Assembly: GCF_018982885.2 (NCBI RefSeq) | Contig: NZ_CP081848.1 | Coordinates: 2,480,001 to 2,544,000, forward strand | Length of the DNA: 64,000 nucleotides | Reading direction: 5' to 3' | Source of the DNA: Polymorphobacter megasporae | Lineage (GTDB): Bacteria > Pseudomonadota > Alphaproteobacteria > Sphingomonadales > Sphingomonadaceae | Part shown: piece after piece, positions 56,846 to 64,000 of the stretch | Position numbering within the stretch: the first letter of the stretch is position 1 | Layout: each line of letters begins with the position of its first letter | The notes under the pieces: generated by a model | Told to the model about the DNA's origin: nothing | Database searches by the model: none | The model's input: only the letters and a program-made list of their open reading frames with translations | Position numbers and translations under genes: made by a program

Positions 56846-57586
56846 TTACGACTCCGATACGATCCGATATCCGTCAGGGTCGATCTCGGACTTTCCACCT
56901 GCCACGATGGTTCTGGTCGCTGCGATGTCATGATCGCCGATGCGCTGCCGCGAACCGGGTTTCGGCGTCTGGTAACACAGAAGTTCGAGATGCAGTCCTC
57001 TTCCCTCCGGCGCGAGCGCGACGATGTCGACAACAACGCCGTCGAGCCCGTCGAGCCGGTCCTGTTCCGGACCGGTATTTCGCGATCGGCCTGTCTCGCG
57101 AAAGCCGCGCGCTTCGTAATAGCGCTGGCTGGCGGCGAGGTCGGCGACCGCGATCGCTGTGTGGTCGACGCCGAGGAACACTGCTCCGGGAGCTGCGTCG
57201 CGGAGCCATGCGCTGCCCGGAATCAACGACAGTTCGAGCGGGTGGCCATCGGGGTCGCGAAACTTGAATGCGGTGACCGAGCCGGTGTTAGGCGGCAGCA
57301 GCTGCGGGCCGCCGCGCGAGATCGGCGTCGCTCCGGCGGCGAGGACCGCGGCGGCGGCAGCCTCGATGTCGGCAACCGCGACGGCAAAGTGCTGAAACCA
57401 CGGATCGTTCGCCGCGCGGGGCTCGGGGTATGCCGCGCCGGTGGCGACCGTTAGCTCGAGGCGCGCGTGGCCGAAGACCAGTTCGCCCGGGCCGACCTCC
57501 GTGAAGCCGAGCGCACCGTAGAACACCATCGCCCGCTCGACGCTGGCGACATTGAGGCCGATACCGGCGATGCGAAGCTCGTCCAT
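56846..57586 (-). CDS. VOC-family protein, two glyoxalase-like domains
   Basis: A 246-residue protein with two vicinal-oxygen-chelate modules. The first (about 4-125) contains GIGLNVASVERAMVFYGALGF and FRDPDGHPLELSLIPG; the second (about 138-230) contains VDHTAIAVADLAASQRYYEARGF and LHLELLCYQTP. His and Glu residues at the ends of these strands could bind a metal. Dioxygenase, isomerase or lyase chemistry is possible; the substrate is unknown. It starts 9 bases after the GMC oxidoreductase gene and is probably co-transcribed with it. Confidence 0.83.
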   Translation of the reverse strand: MDELRIAGIGLNVASVERAMVFYGALGFTEVGPGELVFGHARLELTVATGAAYPEPRAANDPWFQHFAVAVADIEAAAAAVLAAGATPISRGGPQLLPPNTGSVTAFKFRDPDGHPLELSLIPGSAWLRDAAPGAVFLGVDHTAIAVADLAASQRYYEARGFRETGRSRNTGPEQDRLDGLDGVVVDIVALAPEGRGLHLELLCYQTPKPGSRQRIGDHDIAATRTIVAGGKSEIDPDGYRIVSES

Positions 57587-57595
57587 CTGCAGACC

Positions 57596-59155
57596 CTAGC
57601 CCATCCGCGCTTTGAGATGATCGGCGACGCGCATGGCATTGGCGATAATCGTCAGCGTCGGGTTGACCGCGCCGATCGACGGGAAGAAGCCCGCGTCGAC
57701 GCAATATAGGTTGTCGACCTCATGTGCGCGGCAATCGAGGTCGAGCACCGATGTCTCGGGGTCGGAGCCGAACACCATCGTCCCCGCCTGGTGCGCGGTC
57801 CCGCCGATCGCGACATCCTTGCCGAGATAGAGCGAGCGCGGCAGCAAATGCGGATGGGCGTCGATCTTTCCCAACAGCCCCTCGAGTTTGTGGCGCAGCA
57901 GCTTGTGCGGTTTGTCGCCGGTCGGGACGACGTCGAGGACGACCTTGCCGTCGCGGTAGGCGATGCGGTTCTCGGGGCGCGGCAGGTCCTCGGTCATCAC
58001 CCAGAAGTCGAGACTGTGGCGCGCGAGTTCTTCAAACGGGCGGTCAGGGAACCATGACAGCAGCGCCGGCAGCGCCTCGGCCTTGACCTGGTCGCCGTGG
58101 CTCTTGCCGATCATCTGGATTTCGCCGAGCGGGAACTCATAGTCGTCGGACCCGAAATAGAAGTCCGACAGCGCCAGCGTCTTCTGGAAGGCGGTGTCGT
58201 TCGGCGCGAGGCTGACCGCCATGAACGCCGAATTATTGTGGCGCATGTAGTTGCGCCCGACGAGGCCGCTGCCGTTGGCAAGTCCATTCGGGTGGGTGTC
58301 CGATGCCGACCGCAGCATCAGCAGCGCCGACGACAAAGCCCCGCAGGCGACGACGATCAGGTCGGCGCGGTACACTTCCGCCACGCCGGCGCGGGTGACG
58401 TGGACCGCGGTAACGGTCCGGCCCGCGGCATCGGTTTCGAGGCGCTCGACATAGGCGCCGGTCAGCAGCGTGACGTTGGCGTGGGCGATCGCCGGATCGA
58501 CGGCGATGATCTGGGCGTCGGCCTTGCCGTTGGTCAGGCACGGAAAACCGTCGAAGGCGTCACAGCGGATGCATGGACTGTACGGTTTCGCACCGTGCTC
58601 GTCCTCGTCGAGCAGGATCGCCAGCGGCTGCGGATAGGGGTGGTGACCGGCTTTGGTCAGGCTGTCGTGGAGCTCCTGGATGCGCGGCTCGTGGCGGACC
58701 GGCGGGTACGGGTAGGGGGCACTCGCCCACGGCTCGGTCGGATCGGCGCCGCGGAGGCCGTGGACTTGAAACAATTTTTCGGCACGGGTGTAATACGGCT
58801 CGAAGACGTCGTAGCCAACCTCCCACCCGGGCGAAACGCCCTCCTCGTGCTGCAGCGCGCCAAAATCACGCTCGCGTAACCGGTAGAGCGAACCGCCGTA
58901 AACCTTTGAATTGCCACCGACGACATAATGGAGCCCGGGGTGAAATTCATTTCCCGCGCGGTCGCTCCAGACGTCGGGGCACTGGTATTTGCCGTCGACG
59001 AACACCGCCTGGCTCGACCAGTTGGCGCGCTCGCGCTTGAGATAATCGCCGCGTTCGAGGAGCAGGATGCGCTTACCTGTCGCCGCGAGTTCGAGCGCCA
59101 TCGTCCCGCCGCCGGGGCCCGAGCCGATGATGATGACGTCCCAGTCGTTGCTCAT
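57596..59155 (-). CDS. GMC-family FAD oxidoreductase
   Basis: A 519-residue flavoprotein oxidising an alcohol or sugar. IIIGSGPGGGTMALELAATGK (FAD loop), YVVGGNSKVYGGSLYR, and the C-terminal GTAHQAGTMVFG and VDAGFFPSIGAVNPTLTIIANA are the GMC signatures, with His and Asn as the expected catalytic pair. The start is ATG 59155; a longer frame to 59185 adds residues without FAD-loop context. No signal peptide is visible. It is paired with the VOC gene, so both may act on the same compound. Confidence 0.88.
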   Translation of the reverse strand: MSNDWDVIIIGSGPGGGTMALELAATGKRILLLERGDYLKRERANWSSQAVFVDGKYQCPDVWSDRAGNEFHPGLHYVVGGNSKVYGGSLYRLRERDFGALQHEEGVSPGWEVGYDVFEPYYTRAEKLFQVHGLRGADPTEPWASAPYPYPPVRHEPRIQELHDSLTKAGHHPYPQPLAILLDEDEHGAKPYSPCIRCDAFDGFPCLTNGKADAQIIAVDPAIAHANVTLLTGAYVERLETDAAGRTVTAVHVTRAGVAEVYRADLIVVACGALSSALLMLRSASDTHPNGLANGSGLVGRNYMRHNNSAFMAVSLAPNDTAFQKTLALSDFYFGSDDYEFPLGEIQMIGKSHGDQVKAEALPALLSWFPDRPFEELARHSLDFWVMTEDLPRPENRIAYRDGKVVLDVVPTGDKPHKLLRHKLEGLLGKIDAHPHLLPRSLYLGKDVAIGGTAHQAGTMVFGSDPETSVLDLDCRAHEVDNLYCVDAGFFPSIGAVNPTLTIIANAMRVADHLKARMG

Positions 59156-59236
59156 CGCGCATTCCCATTCTAGGTCCGGAACCATGGCCCCGCGGCGCGT
59201 TGAACGCTATCGCAGCCACGTCGATCCGGAGAGTGC

Positions 59237-59674
59237 ATGATAGTCTCAGCGACAGTGGTCGATACCGTCGCCCGCGTCTGTCTTGTCAGCATGTTCCCGC
59301 CGAGCGCGGTCGACAAGATCGTACGCTGGCGCGCGTGCATGGCGCAGACACGGTCGGCACGCATCCCCGGACCCCCGATCGTAGCGGTGGGCATGGTCGT
59401 CGCGGCGATCGCGGTCGAGTTTGTCACGCCGATCATGATCGTCGGCCACGCGTGGGACCGGCCGGCGGCGCTGGTGCTGGCGGCGTTCTGCGCGGTGACG
59501 GCGGTGATGTATCACCCGTTTTGGGCATTCCCGGGATTGTTCGGGCCCGACGACGCCAGCCCGGCGCGCGAGCATTTCTGGCAGTTTCTCAAGAACTTCT
59601 GCATCGTCGGCGGGCTGCTGTCGGTGGCGTTGGCCGGCAACGGGCCGTCGCTTGGTTTGCTCGGACCGGCGTAG
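59237..59674 (+). CDS. DoxX-family membrane protein
   Basis: A 145-residue integral membrane protein with about four hydrophobic segments and DoxX features: an early RVCLVSMFPPSAVDKI, then MYHPFWAF, and REHFWQFLKNFCIVGGLL near the C-terminus. DoxX homologues are small quinone-linked or structural membrane proteins; no function is assigned. GGAGAG lies just before the ATG. dinB follows after 23 bases. Confidence 0.8.
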   Translation: MIVSATVVDTVARVCLVSMFPPSAVDKIVRWRACMAQTRSARIPGPPIVAVGMVVAAIAVEFVTPIMIVGHAWDRPAALVLAAFCAVTAVMYHPFWAFPGLFGPDDASPAREHFWQFLKNFCIVGGLLSVALAGNGPSLGLLGPA

Positions 59675-59697
59675 TCGAGACCGCACATCGATCGGCA

Positions 59698-60774
59698 ATG
59701 ACCACCCGCAAGATCATCCACATCGACATGGATGCGTTCTACGCCTCGGTCGAACAGCGCGATAATCCGGCGCTGCGCGGGAAGCCGGTCGCGGTCGGCA
59801 GCGCCGAGGCGCGCGGCGTCGTCGCGGCGGCGAGCTACGAGGCGCGAATCTTCGGCGTGCGCTCGGCGATGGCTTCGGTAACCGCGCTAAGGCGTTGTCC
59901 CGGGCTGATTTTCGTGCCGCCGCGGTTCGACGTTTACCGCGAGGTGTCGAACCAGATCCGCGCGATCTTCGCCGATTACACCGACCTGATCGAACCGCTG
60001 TCGCTCGACGAGGCGTATCTCGACGTCACCGACGATGCCCGCGGAATCGGCTCGGCGACCGCGATCGCATCCGAGATCCGCGCGCGCATCCGCGAGACAA
60101 CCGGGCTGACCGCGTCGGCCGGGGTGAGCTATAACAAGTTCATAGCCAAGCTGGCTTCGGACCAGAACAAGCCCGACGGCCTATGTGTAATCAAGCCGGC
60201 ACAGGGCCCGGCGTTCGTCGCCACGCTCCCGGTCAAGCGCTTCCACGGCGTCGGCCCGGTGACGGCGGCGAAGATGGCGGCGCTCGGCATCGCCACCGGG
60301 GCCGACCTGCGCGACTTCGCGCTCGACGCGCTGAACCAACATTTCGGCAGCAGTGCCAATTACTTCCACCGTGCGGCTCATGGCGAGGATGATCGCCCAG
60401 TCCGACCCGACCGCCCGCTCAAGTCGGTTGGGGCCGAGCGGACCTTCGATCGCGACCTGATCGATGCCGCCGACCTGATCGCCGCGCTCGAGCCGGTGAT
60501 CGATGCAGCGTGGCGGCGGATCGAGCGTAGCGGCGCGGCCGGGCGGTCGCTGACGCTCAAGGTCAAGTTCGCCGACTTCAAAATCATCAGCCGCACACAG
60601 ACCCGCACAGCGCCGCTCACCCACCGCGCCGAGGTTGCTGCAGTGGGCACGAATTTGCTGCGTGCGCTGCTCCCGGTCGACCTCGGCATCCGGCTGCTGG
60701 GCCTGACGTTATCGGGACTGATCGGACCGGAGAGCGGGCCGCCGGCACCCGGGCTGCTGTTCCCCGACGGCTGA
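59698..60774 (+). CDS. dinB: DNA polymerase IV
   Basis: Y-family translesion polymerase, 358 residues. The metal-binding acids are Asp10 (HIDMDAFYASVEQ) and Asp104-Glu105 (LSLDEAYLDV); AAASYEARIFGVRSAM, AGVSYNKFIAKLASDQNKPDG and the helix-hairpin-helix region (FHGVGPVTAAKM) are typical, followed by the little-finger domain with ERTFDRDL. No LexA box was identified upstream; it may share the DoxX transcript. Confidence 0.95.
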   Translation: MTTRKIIHIDMDAFYASVEQRDNPALRGKPVAVGSAEARGVVAAASYEARIFGVRSAMASVTALRRCPGLIFVPPRFDVYREVSNQIRAIFADYTDLIEPLSLDEAYLDVTDDARGIGSATAIASEIRARIRETTGLTASAGVSYNKFIAKLASDQNKPDGLCVIKPAQGPAFVATLPVKRFHGVGPVTAAKMAALGIATGADLRDFALDALNQHFGSSANYFHRAAHGEDDRPVRPDRPLKSVGAERTFDRDLIDAADLIAALEPVIDAAWRRIERSGAAGRSLTLKVKFADFKIISRTQTRTAPLTHRAEVAAVGTNLLRALLPVDLGIRLLGLTLSGLIGPESGPPAPGLLFPDG

Positions 60775-60817
60775 GATACGCTTTGCACCCGGCCCTGCCG
60801 CCCGCCTATCAAGAGCA

Positions 60818-63136
60818 ATGCGCTGGCTCCTTTTCACGACGCTGATCCCCGCCGCGCTGGCTGCGCAGCCTATCCCGTCGCCAGTCGATGCGGTCGATCC
60901 GATGATCGGGACCGGCGGCGAGGGCCACACCTTTCCCGGAGCGACCGCGCCGTTCGGCATGGTTCAGTTGTCGCCCGACACCGACACGAGTTGTGAAATC
61001 CGCGCGTGCTACGGCCACGCCGCCGGCTATCGCTACGAGGATCCGACGATCGAGGGGTTCAGCCACACGCATTTCTCCGGCGCGGGACATTCCGACCTCG
61101 GCGATACCCTCGTCATGCCGGAGGTCGGAGCCTCGGTGAAGCTCGACCCCGGTGACCCGAAGAAACCCAACTCGGGGTATCGCTCGCGCTTCAGCCACGC
61201 GACGGAGGTCGCGCACCCCGGCTATTACGCGGTGACGCTCGCCGACAGCGGCGTCCGCGCCGAACTGACCGCGGGAACGCGGATCGGCGTTCATCGCTAC
61301 ACCTTCCCTGTTGAACAGGCCGCGCACCTCGTCATCGATCTGCGCTCGTCGCTGTATAACTATCCGGGCAAGATCCTGTGGGCGGGGCTCCATCTGCGGC
61401 CCGACGGCACGCTGACCGGGTTCCGCGAGACGCGCGGCTGGGCTTCCGGGCGCAAGTTGTTCTTCGCGATACGTTTCTCGGCCCCGCTCACCGGTCACGC
61501 CTTCGTCGATCGCGAGATCAATATCACCTACAAAGGCTTCCAGGGACCAAGTCGCGGCAGCGACGACCTCGCCGAGAAGCTCGGGCGCGCGCTCGAGGCG
61601 CGGCTCGACTTCGGCGTCCTGGCCAAGCCGCTTGAGGTCAAGGTCGCGCTGTCGGGGGTCGACGAGGCGGCGGCGGTGGCGAACCTCGCCGAGCCCGGCG
61701 ACTTCGACGCGGTCCGGGCGCGGACGACGGCGGCGTGGGCGACCGCGCTCGGGGCGGTGCAGATCGATGCCCCCGCGCCGATGCGGACGAGCCTCTACAC
61801 CGCGCTGTATCACGCGCTGCTCGCGCCGAGCGTGTGGAGCGATGCCGATGGGCGGTATCGCGGCCCCGATGATCAGGTGCATCAGGCGACCGGCTTCACC
61901 TTCCGCTCGACCTTCTCGTTGTGGGACACGTTCCGCGCCGAGCATCCGCTGCTGACGCTGATCCAGCCTGCGAGCATGACCGTTGATGTCATTGATTCGC
62001 TTGTCGCCAGCCGCGAGGAAAGCCCGTACGGGATCCTGCCGGTGTGGCAGTTCGCTGGGCGCGAGACGTGGACGATGATCGGCTATCACGCCGCTCCGGT
62101 GATCGCCGACGCCTACCTCAAGGGCCTGCGCGGCTTCGATGCCGACGCCGCGCTCGATGCGATGGTCGCGAGCGCGACCTATGCGCCGTACGGCGGGCTC
62201 GGCGAATATATGAAACGCGGCTATGTCCCGATCGACAAGGAGCCCGAGGCGGCGTCGAAGACCGTCGAATATGCCTATGACGACTGGTCGATCGCGCGGA
62301 TGGCGCGGGCGATGGGGCGGACCGAGGTTGCCGACCGCTTCGACAAGCGCGCCGCGAACTGGCGCAACAGCTTTGACGCGAAGACCGGCTGGCTGCGGGC
62401 GCGACTGTCGACGGGCGCCTTCCGCACGCCGTTCGACCCGGCGGCGATCGACTATGGCTCGGACTATACCGAGGGCAATGCGTGGCAATATAGCTGGTTC
62501 GTGCCGCAGGACGAGGCGGGGCTGATCACCGTTCTCGGCGGCGATGCCAAGGCGATCGCCAAGCTCGACGCGATGTTCGACTTCGACACGTCGAAGGTCG
62601 ACTACAGCCATTCCGAGGACATCTCCGGAATGATCGGCCAGTATATCCACGGCAACGAACCGAGCCACCACGTCGCCTATCTCTATGATTTTGCTGGCGC
62701 GCCGTGGCGGACGCAGGCGCGGCTCGCGCAGATTGTCGCGTCGCAATACAAGCCGGCGCCCGACGGCCTCGCCGGCAACGACGACCTCGGGCAGATGTCG
62801 GCGTGGCTCGTGTTCACCGCGCTCGGTTTCTACCCCGTCGCGCCGGGATCGAACCAATATGTCATCGGGCGTCCGTTTGTGGACGCGGCGACACTGACGT
62901 TGCCGGATGGGAAGCGCTTCGTCGTCCGCGCCGATGGGGTGACGGCGGCCAATCGCTATGTCGCGAGCGTCACCTTGAATGGTGCGCCGCTGACGCGGAG
63001 CTACATCACCGACGCCCAGGTCCGGGCGGGGGGCGAGTTGCACTTCGTCATGGGGCCGGTGCCGGACAAGGCGTGGGGCAGCAGCGTTGCGGCGCGTCCG
63101 TTCTCGATGTCACGCGCAGCGACGGCGGGGCGGTGA
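60818..63136 (+). CDS. Secreted GH92 alpha-mannosidase
   Basis: An exo-acting, calcium-dependent alpha-mannosidase, 772 residues, with a signal peptide (MRWLLFTTLIPAALAAQP). Family marks are DPMIGTGGEGHTFPGA, PFGMVQLSPDT, GFSHTHFSGAG, GNAWQYSWFVPQD, HGNEPSHHVAYLYD and AGNDDLGQMSAW, which hold the acid/base glutamates and calcium ligands of the (alpha/alpha)6 barrel. It is isolated from other glycosidase genes. Likely targets are alpha-mannosides of glycoproteins or yeast mannan; the linkage cannot be told. Confidence 0.92.
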   Translation: MRWLLFTTLIPAALAAQPIPSPVDAVDPMIGTGGEGHTFPGATAPFGMVQLSPDTDTSCEIRACYGHAAGYRYEDPTIEGFSHTHFSGAGHSDLGDTLVMPEVGASVKLDPGDPKKPNSGYRSRFSHATEVAHPGYYAVTLADSGVRAELTAGTRIGVHRYTFPVEQAAHLVIDLRSSLYNYPGKILWAGLHLRPDGTLTGFRETRGWASGRKLFFAIRFSAPLTGHAFVDREINITYKGFQGPSRGSDDLAEKLGRALEARLDFGVLAKPLEVKVALSGVDEAAAVANLAEPGDFDAVRARTTAAWATALGAVQIDAPAPMRTSLYTALYHALLAPSVWSDADGRYRGPDDQVHQATGFTFRSTFSLWDTFRAEHPLLTLIQPASMTVDVIDSLVASREESPYGILPVWQFAGRETWTMIGYHAAPVIADAYLKGLRGFDADAALDAMVASATYAPYGGLGEYMKRGYVPIDKEPEAASKTVEYAYDDWSIARMARAMGRTEVADRFDKRAANWRNSFDAKTGWLRARLSTGAFRTPFDPAAIDYGSDYTEGNAWQYSWFVPQDEAGLITVLGGDAKAIAKLDAMFDFDTSKVDYSHSEDISGMIGQYIHGNEPSHHVAYLYDFAGAPWRTQARLAQIVASQYKPAPDGLAGNDDLGQMSAWLVFTALGFYPVAPGSNQYVIGRPFVDAATLTLPDGKRFVVRADGVTAANRYVASVTLNGAPLTRSYITDAQVRAGGELHFVMGPVPDKAWGSSVAARPFSMSRAATAGR

Positions 63137-63149
63137 ACGCTATATAAAT

Positions 63150-63223
63150 CGTCATCCCCGCGAAGGCGGGGACCCATCACCCAAAATGTCGGGGTGATGG
63201 GTCCCGCCTTCGCGGGGATGACG
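63150..63223. repeat. Long palindromic intergenic repeat, copy 3
   Basis: Arms of 32 and 31 bases are perfectly complementary apart from one missing C; the left arm starts CGTCATCCCCGCGAAGGCGG. It lies 14 bases after the GH92 gene in the gap before the convergent amidotransferase gene and could act as a bidirectional terminator. Same family as 26415-26489 and 26671-26744. Confidence 0.85.
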
Positions 63224-63277
63224 GCTTATATTGACGGCTCACAATGACGGGATAAGACGACGGCATCGCTCGATCCG

Positions 63278-63985
63278 CTAACCTGCTGAGGTTACGAGAC
63301 CCCCAAGCCAGGTGTCGACCATCGCCCGCGCCGCCGCCGCGGTCGTCGCCCCATACTCCTGCGTCTCGCGCCGCAGCGCTTCCGCCTCGATCCCGTGCCC
63401 CGCAAGATCATCGGCATTCCCTTCCAGCCAATGCTCGAACTCGACCAGGTCGATCTCGGGGTGGAACTGAAGCGCAAGGACAGTGTCGCCGATCTTGAAT
63501 GCCTGCTGCGAACACAGCGGGGTCGATGCGAGGCCGACGGCCCCGGCGGGCAGATCGAAGGCGTAGCCGTGCCAGTGCAGCACCTGCAGGCCTTCGAGGA
63601 CGGCGATCGGCGAGGCGCGGCCCGCGTCGTTCAGCGTCAGGGGGATCCAGCCGATCTCGAACTGCGGCGCGCGGCCGACGCTCGCCCCGAGCGCCTGCGC
63701 GATCAGCTGTGCGCCGAGGCAGATGCCGAGCGTCGGGCGTCCCGCCGCCAGTCGCCGGGTGATCGCTGCCCGTTCGCTCGCCAGCCACGGGTAGAGATCG
63801 ACCTGATCGACATTCATCGGGCCGCCGAGGACGACGAGCAAATCGGTGTCGAGCGCATCCTCGGGGCGAAGCCCTTCGACCGGCACGTCGACGTAGCGGA
63901 TCGTGTAACCCCTCGCCTCGATCGGGGCGGCGAGCACGCCGAGGTCCTCGAAATCGAGGTGGCGGAGGGCGAGGCAGCTCTTCAT
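63278..63985 (-). CDS. Class I glutamine amidotransferase-like protein
   Basis: A 235-residue free-standing GATase1 domain. The nucleophile Cys89 is in GICLGAQL, with His175 and Glu177 in FHPEID completing the triad; VVLGGPMNV is the oxyanion region. Stand-alone members hydrolyse gamma-glutamyl compounds or serve as GMP synthase-like enzymes; the partner or substrate is not evident. The start lies near the window end and the upstream region is not visible. Confidence 0.87.
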   Translation of the reverse strand: MKSCLALRHLDFEDLGVLAAPIEARGYTIRYVDVPVEGLRPEDALDTDLLVVLGGPMNVDQVDLYPWLASERAAITRRLAAGRPTLGICLGAQLIAQALGASVGRAPQFEIGWIPLTLNDAGRASPIAVLEGLQVLHWHGYAFDLPAGAVGLASTPLCSQQAFKIGDTVLALQFHPEIDLVEFEHWLEGNADDLAGHGIEAEALRRETQEYGATTAAAARAMVDTWLGGLVTSAG

Positions 63986-64000
63986 CGACGTCGGCAGGCC

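Noticed and set aside
60809-63043. Minus-strand frame opposite the GH92 gene
   Set aside because: No domain or start signal; the GH92 reading is certain.

Overview
The window is a high-GC chromosomal stretch of an alphaproteobacterium, most likely of the order Sphingomonadales. The evidence is a GcrA cell-cycle regulator, large TonB-dependent receptors without SusD partners, a mannonate dehydratase of the same length and active-site layout as the Novosphingobium enzyme, DUF2125 and HX4E-type PlsC proteins, and very dense coding. No rRNA, tRNA, CRISPR array or phage was found. The species cannot be named from this sequence alone.

Layout. 1-1075 (minus): ribosomal operon rpsF-rpsR-rplI, rplI cut by the window edge, S6 with a long Arg/Gly tail. 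1223-2323: a secreted TPR-like protein. 2520-9895 (plus): type II fatty acid synthesis and envelope genes fabD-fabG-[insert]-acpP-fabF-mltG-ydcF-like-plsC-DUF2125, mostly with 4-base stop/start overlaps. The insert between fabG and acpP (4362-4941) is a DUF559 nuclease gene enclosed by a 69-base inverted repeat. 9892-20942: ABC-2 permease, gcrA, an unrecognised protein in lower-GC DNA, phaC, a His/Met-rich secreted protein, and alaC...hom-glpX, split by a nonsense-mutated GH8 gene and a frameshifted SDR gene.

20943-29187: repeats, an AI-2E transporter, an M28 peptidase, a TonB-dependent receptor, a 1.1-kb repeat island, and a TIR-TolB-like-TPR protein.

29311-42876 is a carbohydrate locus: two MFS transporters around a GH31 enzyme (minus), a secreted GH2 enzyme (plus), kdgK and manD (minus), and a GntR/FCD regulator with uxaC and uxuB (plus). 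UxaC, UxuB, ManD and KdgK take D-glucuronate through fructuronate, mannonate and 2-keto-3-deoxygluconate to KDPG. A short motif, TGGCCTKACCA, recurs before the regulator (twice), before the GH2 gene and before the receptor at 23909, which suggests one regulon.

44450-56830 is a second sugar system, for N-acetylglucosamine and chitin oligomers: TonB-dependent receptor (minus), HutC-type regulator, NagB-II-type deaminase, NagA, GH20 hexosaminidase, an EIIA-HPr-EI fusion and an EIICB permease, the last six overlapping in one operon. A TPR-sulfotransferase sits between the two sugar loci. 56846-63985 holds VOC and GMC genes (minus), a DoxX-like protein, dinB, a GH92 alpha-mannosidase and a glutamine amidotransferase-like protein (minus).
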